In this document: piece after piece, positions 34,692-45,209 of the stretch | Layout: every line of letters begins with the position of its first letter | Numbering within the stretch: position 1 is the stretch's first letter | Source of the DNA: Phyto melanocephala | Lineage: Eukaryota; Arthropoda; Insecta; Diptera; Rhinophoridae | Assembly (NCBI GenBank): GCA_941918925.1 | Contig: OW799235.1 | Span: forward strand, 103,867,947-103,931,946 | DNA length: 64,000 nucleotides | Direction: 5' to 3' | Position numbers and translations under genes: made by a program | The notes under the pieces: model-generated | The model's database searches: none | What the model was told of the DNA's origin: nothing | The model's input: the letters and a program-made list of their open reading frames with translations, nothing else

Positions 34692-34961
34692 TATCGCTCT
34701 ACGTCGAATGCCCCTGTGGACTAGTCAGTAAAGGATAAGTCAGTTGTTCGGGAGTTGCGGGTTCGATTCCCGCCGGAGACTCTGGAATTGTCTGCTTCTC
34801 TTTCTCTTCTATCCTAAATATTTCTATTCTTATTCTATTCTTATCTCTATTAAGGCGTCACAATGTACCGTAATGGTCTCCGAGTGAAGGTGTGAGGGTA
34901 ACTTTGCACCAGCCTTACCTACCTACCTACCTACCTACCTACCGGCCTATCGCTCTACGTC
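34692..34961. repeat. 14-bp target duplication of SINE
   Basis: TATCGCTCTACGTC occurs exactly at 34692-34705 and 34948-34961, bracketing the SINE. Exact direct repeats of this length are what LINE-driven insertion leaves. Confidence 0.88.
34706..34947 (+). mobile_element. tRNA-derived SINE
   Basis: The head GCCCCTGTGGACTAGTCAGT is tRNA-like. The internal promoter has TGGACTAGTCAG as an A-box-like element and GGTTCGATTCC (34769-34779) as a perfect B-box, inside a T-arm with the 5-bp stem GCGGG/CCCGC. Acceptor pairing is only partial and the middle is rearranged, so it is not a functional tRNA. It resembles tRNA-Arg most, by memory. A unique body follows (GTCTCCGAGTGAAGGTGTG), then a (CCTA)n tail of about 30 bases. 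Exact 14-bp target duplications flank it. It would be pol III transcribed and mobilised by a LINE. Confidence 0.88.
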
Positions 34962-35310
34962 AATGCGTTTAGACATAATTGCATTTTATTTGATGTTGAA
35001 AGGACATGGCTTTTTTGATCTACTCTTGCACTATGAGCTATAACTCTCTTCCTAATATATCGATTTAGCACATTTTCAATACCAAACAAACCTTGTGTAT
35101 AAGAAACATTCTAGCAAAGTTTGAGCAGCCTAGCTTTTTCGATGCGAGCTCTATCGCGCTTTCAACAAACGGACAGACGGACGAACATAGCTAGAACATC
35201 ATAAAATTGAACCCTGAAAATATATATTTTATGGGGTCCAAAATGGATATTTTGATGTGTTACAAACGGAATGACAAAATGCATATCCCCCACCATTACC
35301 TCGGTCCAAA

Positions 35311-37140
35311 ATCTATTACTCATTTAGTCGCATTACATACACTTTGATGGTATAATCGCAACTCTGTAAGGGATATGATGATACGTTTACTCCAAAATAT
35401 GAATTTTTCAATTCTAAATACTCTTGACCCTGTGTTTAGACCATTATAAGTCCTTTTGTCTTATTTTTATATCAAAACAGATATATATCTCTATTTAAAT
35501 ATTTTAATTTAAAAATTTAACATTATTGATTTCTTTCATTACATATATTTAAGTTGTTACTCATTGAGGTTGTCTCATTCTTAAGGTAAAAATTGCAGAA
35601 AAAAATTACTATTTTATGTATACAAAACTTTCTTATCTCTCGTGTAGCACATGAAGTATATATTTTTTGTATTCTTAGATAATTTTAAGAAGATCTGATA
35701 ACAAACGTCTGTCTGTATAGCTGTTGTTAGCACGATATAGCTCATATTCATATTCCTTTGTCGTCGAAGACAAGTGGTCGTAGTTAATTCAAATCGATCG
35801 CAAAAAATGCAATTCATATCTAACACCCAAAAAAAAAACGCATATTTTACTAACTTTTAACCGCATAACAAACAGTTTTACCAACTTTAGCCCTGAAGTT
35901 CCTCTTTGTATACTCTTCGCTAAATATTTACCATTCTTGATTTTATTTTCTATTGTTACATTTCGTAGTATTAGTATCTGTGAGTATTTGCTTAAGCGTG
36001 CCCATAGCGGGAGTTGTGTGTTTGTTGGCATAATAAATGTTATGATTATGACATTTCATGGGAGACATTTTTTTATTTGTTCCTCTTTTTTGTAAGAGTG
36101 TCCTTCTTAAATGTTGATTACACATTTAAGACCCATTGTTAGATTGTCACAATATTTTGCCGAGTCAAGCAATGTATTTGAATGTTTGGTATGAGTATGT
36201 ATGGATGAGTTAGTATTTAAACATTTAGCTTGTGCGCGCCATTTTATCGTTCGGTTTCCGTTGAATTTCCTGCACTTTTAGTGATTTATTTAGGAAATCT
36301 TCAAGGATTAGTAGTGTTTTGGTTTAACATAATTTTGTTTTCTTTTTTCTTAACGCGAAAGCACGGTTTCCGCTGATTTTTCTTAAGACGTCATTACGGT
36401 AAAATTACAATTTTCCGTATGATTAAAACGCTGAGGGACATTTTTATATTTTTTTTCTTTATTCAAGCTTCAATAGAGTTAAGTAATTGCAACTAAAGGA
36501 ATTTTTCAGGTTTTATAAACAGTAATTTTTTTAACATGGTAAGTGCGTTTGATGGTAATAATCGCAAAACATGTCATTCATTGCTGGAAAAAAATATTTG
36601 GGTTTTGAAGAACGCGAACAATGATTTATAATGTGATAAAAAATTTTAATTACAAACATGCAATTTATTCAGCTTAAATCTAGTTTACCAACGCACCTTC
36701 AAAATAAAAAAAAAGTTATAGAATTGAAAAATTATAAGAAAAATATAAATTGTAAAGTCTCGGAAACGCCTAGTTTTTGAGTTATAGATCTCTGACGTAT
36801 TCATATATGAATATGCGATTTTCCTCTAAACCTTCGTGAAATTGTAGGATTAAGCAACAGGTACAAATAATTAAAACGTTAAGTAGCGACAAAATTGTGC
36901 GAAACATTTTATTTCCTATGAATTGCAAATAATCTATAGTCGACCGATTGTTATAATGTCAACATATCATTCTTTATATTTAGGCAAAAAGGTCTTTTGT
37001 CAAAAACTGCACTTTTTGTTTAATTATCTAAATAGCAAATACTAAGGACTAAAAGCAGTTGCGCTAGACTTAATTTGTTGAAAATTTAGTAAAACCCTAA
37101 ATAAGGTTATGCTAAACAGATTGATGATCTTAAAATACCA
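35311..37140. other. AT-rich non-coding DNA
   Basis: Nothing with family similarity. Around 36225-36430 the composition is less AT-biased. At 36533-36545 AACATG directly abuts GTAAGTG, a start-codon and donor-like juxtaposition discussed under findings. Confidence 0.5.
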
Positions 37141-37560
37141 TCACATTTGGATCAATAACTTTGTGATACTTGATACATTAGATGTAGAGTTTATCTGGTA
37201 CTTTCTATAGCCAGAGAATAAAACACGGTCCGACCATCTAAAACCAATCCGACGTACGAAAAAACAAGCATACTTTCCTAACATCAGCATGAGATATACT
37301 TGGTAGAACGTAAAGAAAACTTTGCCCCAAATGCAGGGCTTTAAGTTCGGTCGAGCTGCGCAATGGAAGAGAAGGTGTTGCACAGTCTCAATCTCCTCGT
37401 CGTCACGATAACTTGTGCTTAAGTCAATAAAAGATAGATTAAATCTCCTGGCATGTACTCCTAAGACACAGTGTTTAGTTAGGTCAGAAACAATATCCCA
37501 CAATTGAAAGCGAGAAAGTCCCTTAAGTGGCCTCGATTGGCCGGCAAGTGACACCCTATC
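37141..37560 (-). pseudogene. Non-LTR retrotransposon (LINE) C-terminal fragment
   Basis: On the minus strand about 137 codons stay open. GLSRFQLWDIVSDLTKHCVL, GVHARRF, RDDEEIETVQHLLFHCAA and the following residues match the region after RNase H in Jockey/LOA/R1-type ORF2 proteins. There LSR..L....TGHC..G.HA and EE.ETV.HLLC.C form a conserved tail. Two of the expected Cys positions are changed, and no reverse-transcriptase domain is present upstream. It is a 5'-truncated, dead copy. The methionine is arbitrary; upstream coding (DRVSLAGQ) continues a few codons. Confidence 0.75.
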
Positions 37561-39481
37561 AAAAACTCAAACTGCAATTTTGAACTTAAGTCATTTTCCT
37601 CGCACATCAAAAAATAAATACATAGGTTTAAATTAAAACGAAATTCATATTAAAAATATTAGCATATTTTAAAATTGACCATCCATTTTTGACATACCCT
37701 TTACTTAGAGCGTTTTACCGGTAGTAAATGAGATGGCTAGTAATTAAGTTATTTATACTCTATGAATTACTTGTACATTAAATATACATGCGAGTTTTAG
37801 AACAATAATACGGTGTGTATACATACATATTGAAAGTAAAAGTTTAGTAATAAACGACAAAAGTTTGTGTTTATTTCCAAACTATCGCCACGTATTTAGT
37901 GCATTTATTTATATTTTTCTATTTTTTTTTTTTTGTCTAACAAAATTAAATACTTATTTATTACTGCAGTAACAAGGAAAACAAAAATGACACCAACACT
38001 AACAACAAAAGCAATAATAATAACAAAACAATAAACACTTGACATTTATTTGTTTAGCCGTTTGTATGGTCAAATATTTAGTTAGATGAATGTCCCTTTT
38101 GGCAAATAAATCAATTTGGCATAATTTGGGCCAAAGCAAAAATAAAAAAAATACCCATTAGCCATTCAAATTTCTCTTCATAGGGTTTTGCCTTGCATAC
38201 AAAAACTACTAGTTGTACAAGTACTACACATACGTTTATATAAACGTCTGTCTGTCCAACTGGTTGCGACAAGTATTGTTCATTTTGGTTCACAACCATA
38301 TGAATACGAGTAAAGTTTAAACTGTATACCAACATGTCAATGTTAACTACATACTTATGCACACACACACAAACACTCTCTCATAAACACACATCCTTTA
38401 GTAATCAGTTGTGCTCACTAGGCTGGATAATAATCGCACCAACTCTGCATGTATAAGTGTTAGTTGGTCAGTATTGTTTTAAAATACGCAAATCCCTTGA
38501 GAAGGATTTAGTAAAAAAAAATGTTTTAGTTTTGTTTTCAGTATTTTTTTTTTTTGTCATTGTGTAGGCTTTCAAAAAGTCAAATATATGTGACAACCTT
38601 ACGAAATGTATTTAAGTGACTGGGCAAATAAAATTCAATAGTGTCAAAATGCTCTACCCTTCTCTTCCAAAATAATATAAATGTCAGTTTGCACAGGAAC
38701 ATTTCTTTTACTCACAGTATTCCATTTGAACTTCTTTTAGTATATTCTCCGTTGCCATTATACGCTACTTTTCTTGTCCTACTCATGTTATTTTTTTTAC
38801 ACTTATTATATGGTGCATGGTTGTGTTGGTCCTGGACAGTAAATACCCAGTGGTAAAGGCCATCAGGTTTTTTATATTTAAGGCCTTCTGAAAGCTGATT
38901 TAACACCTTTTAAAACTTTGATCTCATTTTACTCTAACCGTCCCTATAAGCATTCTAGACTTATCTCCTTCCCAAAATCATTATAACTCCCCTTTGTTTT
39001 AAAAGAAAAGAAAAACATTTATAATTGTAATGAAAAATATTGAAACCGTTAATAAAACCAAATGAACAAAAAAATTATAAAAAAATAAAGGAACAAAAAA
39101 CATTAAACATTTAGTTGTATTTAATTTCCTAAGGACTAAGTTTACTAGCGCTGAGCTCAAAACAGAAAAAAATTAAAAAATATTCATAAAATATTTATAA
39201 AGCGCCTAACAAAATAAAAAAAAGCTAATTTTTTGTTAAAATTTACAAATCAGAAAGTCTTTTGAAAGGTCTTCACACAAGTAGTTCTAAGGGTGCCTTC
39301 TGTCCTTTTTTTAGAATCCCCAATTGTAAAAGAGGAAGTACTATATCTAAACCCTTTTTTAAAATAAATGACTATGTAATGGGTATCGAAGTATTTGTGT
39401 TTGATAAATAAGTATAAAAAAGGCCTTTTACAAGGCCAATGTATCCGTACTTTTTACCGCTGGGTACTCAGTGTTATATCT
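37561..39481. other. AT-rich non-coding DNA
   Basis: No family similarity. Simple (CA)n near 38355 and long A/T runs. Confidence 0.6.
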
Positions 39482-39483
39482 AA

Positions 39484-39600
39484 GTAAGAGCGTTGGGCGT
39501 CAAGCGTATGAGTTTTGCATGTATTTTGTATTTGTTAAAATAGTAAAACACACCGGCAAAAATTTAACGCCATGCGCTGGACGCTCTCATTTAGGTACGG
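39484..39600. mobile_element. Small MITE-like inverted repeat, AGAGCGT termini
   Basis: TAAGAGCGTTGGGCGTCAAG at the left pairs imperfectly with GCGCTGGACGCTCTCATTTA at the right. A related right end, CTTGACGCTCTTGTTTAGGT, occurs at about 47658, so this is a dispersed family. Confidence 0.55.
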
Positions 39601-39939
39601 CTGTTACAGAAAACTATATGGGTGTGCGTATTTAGGCAGCGAACGATTTAAGTTTCAGAAGTGTGCAACATAAAAGGAAATTTGCATTTCTAGGATAAAT
39701 AATAAAAATAATAATAATAAAAAATAAATAAATCAGTTTTAATAAATAAAAAATCTCTGATCTTATAAAACATTTCTAAGTCCAAAATTTATTTTTTTTT
39801 TTCAATTTAAGGTAAGTTTGGTCTTTGAGACAATCTTATATTTAATATTATTATTTAACAATTAGCAATGCTAGCATTCACCGATACAACAGAAGTTAGG
39901 TTCACAAGTAAATAAACTAAAACTGTATGTTAATAGATG
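39601..39939. other. AT-rich non-coding DNA
   Basis: At 39791-39817 a T-rich tract and AATTTAAG run straight into GTAAGT. Nothing else recognised. Confidence 0.5.
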
Positions 39940-40340
39940 ATACAGAATATAATAGGAGGTTGTAAGTTGAACTATAAAAAATTTAAAATCCTTGATGGCC
40001 GCTACTACATAAAGGCGGTCAGCAAATTTTTATATGGGTCATATCAGATATATTAAAATGTACCCTCTTTTCTCCCACACAATGTTGTTGCCAAATAAAA
40101 AGGATTGTAGAAAATACAGTAAACTATTCGAAAATTTTAAAATTTAAGATGGCGTCTGTAACACAATGAAGGAAAGGACTTGACTAGTACAAAGAAGTTT
40201 AATCTGTAAAAGTTCATAATGGCGTATAGCATAAAATCTTTAGTCTTGGCTAAACTGTGATGTGGTCTTTATACCTATGTATATGATGGTAAAGGGTATT
40301 ATCACATTCGGCATGTCCGAGTATATCACTATTACTTGGT
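39940..40340 (+). repeat. DINE-like fragment, diverged subfamily, 3' part
   Basis: AAGATGGCGTCTGTAAC, GGTAAAGGGTATTATCAC and TTCGGCATGTCCGAGTATAT then TTACTTGGT match the 3' half of the 28.7-kb and 57-kb copies. Confidence 0.6.
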
Positions 40341-40382
40341 TTTAATTCCCAAGTACCTTGCTGCAAAAGATTAAGTATTTTA

Positions 40383-40938
40383 AGGGTCCGCTATCTAACT
40401 TTTTTTCAACTATTTAGTCCTTATTTCGTGAAGGGTGACAATTAGATCATGTCTGATTTGACAGATAATTAGTTTTATCCTTCCGCTGAACGAATATGGT
40501 TGTGAATACGCTTGAACAACGCTAGGAATTATTGCGACATTACTTAGGCCGATTTTGCAAAAAAATCATCTTTTCAGATGAAGCTCATTTTGATCTTGGC
40601 GGGTATGTAAACAAGCAAAATTGTCGCATTTGGGGAACAGAAAACCCGCACGCATACATTGGAAAGTCGATACACCCAAAACGAGTCAGTGCTTGGTGCG
40701 GATTTTGGTCCAGAGGCATAATTGGGCCATTTTTCTTCGAAAATGAGCTAGGAGTGGCCGTAGTCAATGGCGATCGTTATCGGGCCATGTTGAACGAATT
40801 TTTGTTCACAAAAATTGAAGAGGAGGATATTGGAAACATGTGGTTTCAACAGGATAGCGCTACGTGCCACACAGCCGAAGCTACACTTTTTTATATAGCA
40901 TTTTCAAAAAAAAAAAAAAAATTATTTTGCGGACCCTT
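40383..40938 (+). mobile_element. Mariner-type deletion derivative, copy 3 (intact ends)
   Basis: AGGGTCCGC at 40383 and GCGGACCCTT ending at 40938 are inverted repeats. TA borders both ends (40381-40382 and 40939-40940). At 556 bp this is the best-preserved copy. It shows the same junctions as copy 1: 5' leader joined to the first catalytic block, and CHTAEATL joined to the 3' end through an A-run. Confidence 0.9.
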
Positions 40939-41008
40939 TATTTACATTCACGTAATATTTAACAAAAGCACTGTCGTATTTTTATATCTATTATTTTGTT
41001 ACAGTTAA
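40532..41008 (+). pseudogene. Internally deleted transposase fragment (copy 3)
   Basis: The open frame carries IIFSDEAHFDLGGYVNKQN, WCGFWSRGIIGPFFFENE, NGDRYRAMLNEFLFTKIEEE and WFQQDSATCHTAEATL. Two of three catalytic aspartates (SDEAHF and QQDSA) are thus present. Frame continuity into the leader differs from copies 1 and 2 (MRHYLGRF instead of the ITLADF frame). After the A-run the frame leaves the element. With no DNA-binding domain and no third catalytic residue it is not functional. Confidence 0.88.
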
Positions 41009-42279
41009 AAAAGACAACACAAAAGAATTTTCACTAATTTTTATAACTAAAATGATAAAGAAAAATGTTGGTGCCCAAAGTGGCATAATGCTTCCTTCAC
41101 TTAACCATTTCCATTAAATCCTCATTTAGTAAGCGTTTTTACTCCTATAAGAATGTTTAGTATATGAAATTTTTCTTCATATTCCCTTAACTAATATATT
41201 GGCTTGACCCTTGTCAAATAAACATATCAAAATACATGATTTTCTTGAATACAAGAATTTAGGAATACACTCTTGTTGGTTTAACATACACTAGAATCAC
41301 ACATGTCTACATACGTATTTGAACATGTATGTGTGTAAAAAGCGGATATGTTTGAGTGTTTATAAGCAGACATTAGACATTGTGACTCCACATAATAATT
41401 GGATTTCAAGTGCTTCTATTATTAGGCTTTAGTATTGTGGGCTGGCGTCGATTTAGTTCTCAAATTTCTGACAGCATATGCTACCCCTAGTGATTTATAG
41501 TTGTATGAGTATTTGTGGCAGCATAAAACAATAAAAACTAAGTATTAGTTATTAGTTTGTTTCTAAGTGAGTAAATCCGTTCATTTCATTTTATTTTTTT
41601 CTATTTCTTTTTATACTTTGATTTGGGTTATTAATTGAAAAATTCTTAAATTGTATTGAAATCCTATTAAGAGAAATTTTTGTATATATACATATTGGCG
41701 ATAAAAACTTGCTTTAAGTTTGGGACATTTAACACCAACTAAAATCGCAAAGTGTTGAAGAAACTTAAGGGAAAATAAATAATATGTTCATACAACTGTA
41801 GGTGTGCATGGTTTTGTACTTTAAGATTTCGCATACATAATCGAAATATATTTTCGATTTTCAGAACTTTTAATATTTATGTTATTTCAATAAAATGTTG
41901 TAAAAATAAGAAACTTATTAAATAATATGTTGATATTCAGGAGAAATTACTTTAATTATAAAAAAGTTAAAAAGAAATAATCTTATTTTTAGGCCAGGTA
42001 ATGAGGTCTCCTTAATCTTATTTCCTCGAGTATTTATTTTTGATATCTGGAAACTTTAAATTGCCAATAATTTTTGTGTAAAAATTGATATTAAAGTTCT
42101 TGTATATTTTAAAGTTAGTTGGGCTTGAAAAATTATCGTAACTAGACTTACACTGAAGCAAAGATTGGAAACTGTTGAATTTTTTGCAACTAAGAGTGAG
42201 TATTTTGATTAAGCTGACGCCATTTAAAAACCAGTAAGCAATTTATGTATAATATTTTGGAAAATTCTGAACTTAGTTT
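41009..42279. other. AT-rich non-coding DNA
   Basis: Nothing recognised. Confidence 0.6.
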
Positions 42280-42330
42280 AAACAAGTAAGAATGCTATAT
42301 TCAGCCGTGTCCGATAATACTCTTAGCCAT
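42280..42330 (-). repeat. DINE-like 3' end fragment (reverse)
   Basis: AACAAGTAAGAATGCTATAT then TCAGCCGTGTCCGA is the family's terminal stem region inverted. The body is not recognisable downstream. Confidence 0.5.
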
Positions 42331-42635
42331 CATGTACATTGATATGTATAGCGACCAAATCAAAGCTTAGACTGAATTATAAATTTTATGTTAAACGCGA
42401 TTTTGCTTTATTTCTTAGATTTTTAAATTTTACAATACTTTTTATTTGACAACAGTTGAAATGGAAACATTTTTAATAACTAGATTGGCCCATATATATA
42501 TATATAATTTCATTGTGCGCCATTTAGTAGTGTCAGCCAGCAACACTAACGCAGTTGTATTTTTGTGCTTATATCTCTTTAGTTTCCGACTTAAGTTTAT
42601 CCAAGAAATAATTTTCGTTTTCTGCTTTAGTTAAG

Positions 42636-42810
42636 ATTCGTTTGGAAAGAGCAATCAACGAAAAACGACCAAAATATTCGACCATCATGACAAAGTTCGG
42701 TCACAAAACCGGTCAAAAACTATTTTTAAAACAGTAGATGGGAAGTTCTGGATCACCTGTCTTATAGCCCAGACCTTGCATCTTCATGATTCATTTTTTA
42801 CCTTAAATCT
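42636..42810 (+). pseudogene. Mariner (DD34D-type) transposase fragment
   Basis: LERAINEKRPKYSTIM and then, in another frame, VTKPVKNYF and WEVLDHLSYSPDLASS match the C-terminal catalytic part of true mariner transposases. There the motif YSPDLAPSD carries the third catalytic aspartate. The final SD is replaced by a stop. Roughly 60 residues survive with one frame change; nothing upstream is recognisable. It is a different lineage from the SDEAHF-type remnants elsewhere in the window. Confidence 0.75.
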
Positions 42811-43201
42811 GTAGTAGTTGTTTTGGCACAGAATACATATGCTACAAAAAAATATGAAAAAGAAGTATCTACCGATTGACTATACTTCAAATAGTGCATC
42901 AATTCATTTTGTTTTAAAAATAAATTAATTTTTCAAGCAAAACAGTCGACATTATTAACTTGTATACCCAATATCTTAGAATATATTGAAAAAATATTTG
43001 TTTATATAAAATGTTTGCCTATAAGTTTATTAAAGATTTTACGAGTATCCCCTATAGGCATGACATATCTACAAATGGTAACAAACGTGCTTCTAAGTTA
43101 TCCTAAGGCTTAAAAATTTTGATTTTTATGGTAAAGATATGAAAAAAAAGAAAGAGGAAGTCGACGGACAAATTGACATACGTTATTGGCGTAACTAAGG
43201 C

Positions 43202-44253
43202 CTTGCACCCAGAGAAGCAAGGCGATTGAAAAATTTCGGCGGCGGCTTAAAAGCAAAAATCTTTGGCGGCGGCGGCTAATCGGCTCTGCGCCGGGTCTTT
43301 TATCAGCTGAAAAAAATATTTGACTCAGCCGAATTGTTTTTTTATATTTTTTAACAATTTAATAAAAAATATTTAATTTTGTCGAAAAAGTCAAAAATAT
43401 CACAAAAAATCTAAATACGAAATATAATTGTAAAACGATTAATTGAAATTATTGCGAAAGTACCCCGTGATTTTGCAGAACTACATGTTACATTAGCGTG
43501 TCATTTTTGAATATATTAATGAACGCCATTTGATTTTTATAAGTGCATAGAAATCACTCCTATTTGGTAAAAAGAGACCAATGTTTCATAAGTTGAAGAT
43601 GTTTGTTTACATTAATCCTTTAAGATATTTTACATATTTTATTCATTTTAAAATACTTCATTAATGATAAATTATTTTACATTTAGAAAGTCATTAAGAA
43701 TAAATCTTTTTGCACTATTGATTTTAAGTCTTGAAAATATATTTCACTTTGCACCAATACCAATTTTTTGTATTTTTATATTTTAAATTTTGATTGAAAA
43801 AAATTCAAAAAATCGAAAAAAAGCAATTTAATAATTCTTAAAAATTTCATACAATTAAAGAGTTATTGATAATACCAAATATCTGTAATCGACAAAAGCA
43901 GAAAACTGTAAAAAAACTAGTTGAATGTCGAATAAATAAATCAAAAGAAAGCAAGGCATGTATGTTAATTCAATGAGTGAAGAACAAAATAATCAGCTGA
44001 CGAAACAAGACAACCTGTTGAATAAATGTGCTTTGGTTTTTAGTTTTTATCAAAACTAATTTTGTGATAGTATTCGGATATATTTTTTGCAGTGACCTAT
44101 GATTCATTTCTAACAGAAGAAATAAATCAAATTTCAAGTATGTAAAATCGGCTTCAAACTGAGCCGCCGGTCAGCCGGCGCGACTTAAATAAAAAATCGA
44201 CTAAGCGGCTAGCCGGCAGCCGCGCCGATACGGCTTGCTTCTCTGCTTGCACC
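43202..44253. repeat. Perfect 8-bp target duplication of hAT-type element
   Basis: CTTGCACC occurs exactly at 43202-43209 and 44246-44253. Confidence 0.92.
43210..44245. mobile_element. 1,036-bp non-autonomous hAT-type element
   Basis: The 12-bp TIR CAGAGAAGCAAG is exact at both ends, and CAGAG starts are typical of hobo/Hermes-like hAT elements. The perfect 8-bp duplication confirms hAT-style insertion. The subterminal 100 bases on each side are strikingly G+C-rich (GGCGGCGGC-type repeats; GCCGGCAGCCGCGCCG on the right), in contrast to an AT-rich core. No transposase motif or long frame is present, so it is a non-autonomous derivative. Exact duplications and TIRs suggest a fairly recent insertion. 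Confidence 0.92.
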
Positions 44254-44369
44254 CCACTGAATTTCGGTTTAAAATTTTGCTTCCCCAAGAAAAAAGTGTA
44301 GCTACGTCAATGACGTTTTCTTAACGATAATATATTATGTAAATTTATGTTAAAAATTAATCCTTCATA

Positions 44370-44620
44370 ACAGACAACAGACTCTATTCCATTCAGAAAA
44401 ATACAGATGGTGCGGCTTACACCCAGTTGGCATTACCGAACCTTATTTCTGAATGAAGCCGGAGCTCACGTTACGGTGATTAAAGATCATTAACGCACCA
44501 TGTTATATGATTGATTGTTTCAAGATAGTAAAGAGATTGATTCGGAAGATGTGTATGTCAACGTGTCAAACGGCGATCGTAACCATCAATTTGTTAAAAT
44601 TTTACGGTTAGTTGACCTTA
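44370..44620 (+). pseudogene. Tc1/mariner-type transposase fragment
   Basis: GITEPYF followed by a +1 shift and NEAGAHVTVIKDH, RTMLYD and SEDVYVN corresponds to the segment between the first and second catalytic blocks (family pattern GxIGPYFF.NE.G..VTVNG.RYR.ML). Stops interrupt it. Only about 60 residues survive. Confidence 0.6.
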
Positions 44621-44639
44621 AAAGACAGTCAAATCCTAA

Positions 44640-45003
44640 AATAATGATTATAATCATAGGCCTTCGATTTTCAACTTAATGTCTCAATACATTCCTTATA
44701 AAAAAATAATATTTACTTTATTTAGGGTAAATATATTCTATTTATTCATTCCACCCGTTCATATTACCATTTTGAATGTATGCCATAAATCAAACTTTAC
44801 TATTCTCAATAGGCAAATTTGACAAGAAATAAAAAAACTTAATAAAAAAAAGTTTTACTTCAATTTTAACCCTTAACTTTTGTTTATCTTCTTTTTTTCT
44901 CCTTTGCATGTAAAAAAAGTCATTTGTTATTACTCTGAGCCCAACGCTACAGCTTAAAACTTTAGATAAATTGTGTTTTTCTTCTATATTTTTTTTATCT
45001 TAG
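44640..45003. other. AT-rich non-coding DNA ending in a polypyrimidine tract
   Basis: Nothing recognised before the TTTTTTTTATCTTAG acceptor-like sequence at 44989-45003. Confidence 0.5.
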
Positions 45004-45042
45004 GAATGAACATTGTTGTTTTACTTATACAACAATCTGATG
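45004..45042 (+). CDS. Candidate 39-base cassette microexon
   Basis: A strong T-rich tract and CTTAG precede it and GATG|GTAAGT follows it. The 39 bases equal 13 codons. Only one frame is open: two leading bases (GA), then MNIVVLLIQQSD plus one trailing base. That phase (1 in, 1 out) is the same as for the next candidate exon 152 bases downstream. If the preceding exon donates one base, the peptide is continuous. Alternatively the ATG could be a start codon. It contains ATTGTTGT and ACAACAAT, which could pair. The host gene is unknown; no flanking larger exon is recognised in the window. Confidence 0.35.
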
Positions 45043-45194
45043 GTAAGTTCTTTTGTGTTACTTAATCGTATTTACAACTTTTCGCGTAAAATAAATACAT
45101 AAAAATTACAAAATTATATAAATTGTGAAGTAAACCTTTCGATATTATAAGGACTATTGAAGTTCAAATATGAAACTTTTCTTTTTTGTTGCAG

Positions 45195-45209
45195 TTATCC
45201 ACTCACAAG
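45195..45209 (+). CDS. Candidate 15-base cassette microexon
   Basis: It is preceded by CTTTTCTTTTTTGTTGCAG, an excellent acceptor, and followed by CAAG|GTAAGA. Fifteen bases equal five codons. Spliced to the 45004-45042 candidate it extends the frame as V-IHSQ plus one base, so both exons are symmetric phase-1 units. Length divisible by three, matching phase and two near-consensus site pairs make this more than one chance match, but there is no expression evidence. Confidence 0.35.

Larger units (their letters stand above)
33922..35310 (-). mobile_element. Probable DINE-like copy broken up by two insertions
   Basis: The plus-strand left end AGAGCACTATAATCAGCTGT and GCCGAATGATTTATACCC resemble the family's 3' terminus inverted. 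The right end near 35160-35280 has CGGACAGACGGACG, TATATTTTATGGGGTCC and ACAAACGGAATGACAAAATG, the family's 5' end inverted. Between them sit the mariner derivative (34001-34468) and a SINE (34706-34947). One interrupted copy is the simplest reading; two separate fragments are possible. Confidence 0.5.
43181..44315. mobile_element. Small MITE interrupted by a hAT-type element
   Basis: CGTTATTGGCGTAACTA at 43181 and TAGCTACGTCAATGACG ending 44315 form an imperfect inverted repeat (14 of 17). Without the hAT insertion the unit would be about 90 bp. Confidence 0.55.

Noticed and set aside
34710..34780. Functional tRNA gene
   Set aside because: The T-arm is good, but acceptor pairing is partial and the anticodon region is rearranged. 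Target duplications and a (CCTA)n tail mark it as a SINE.
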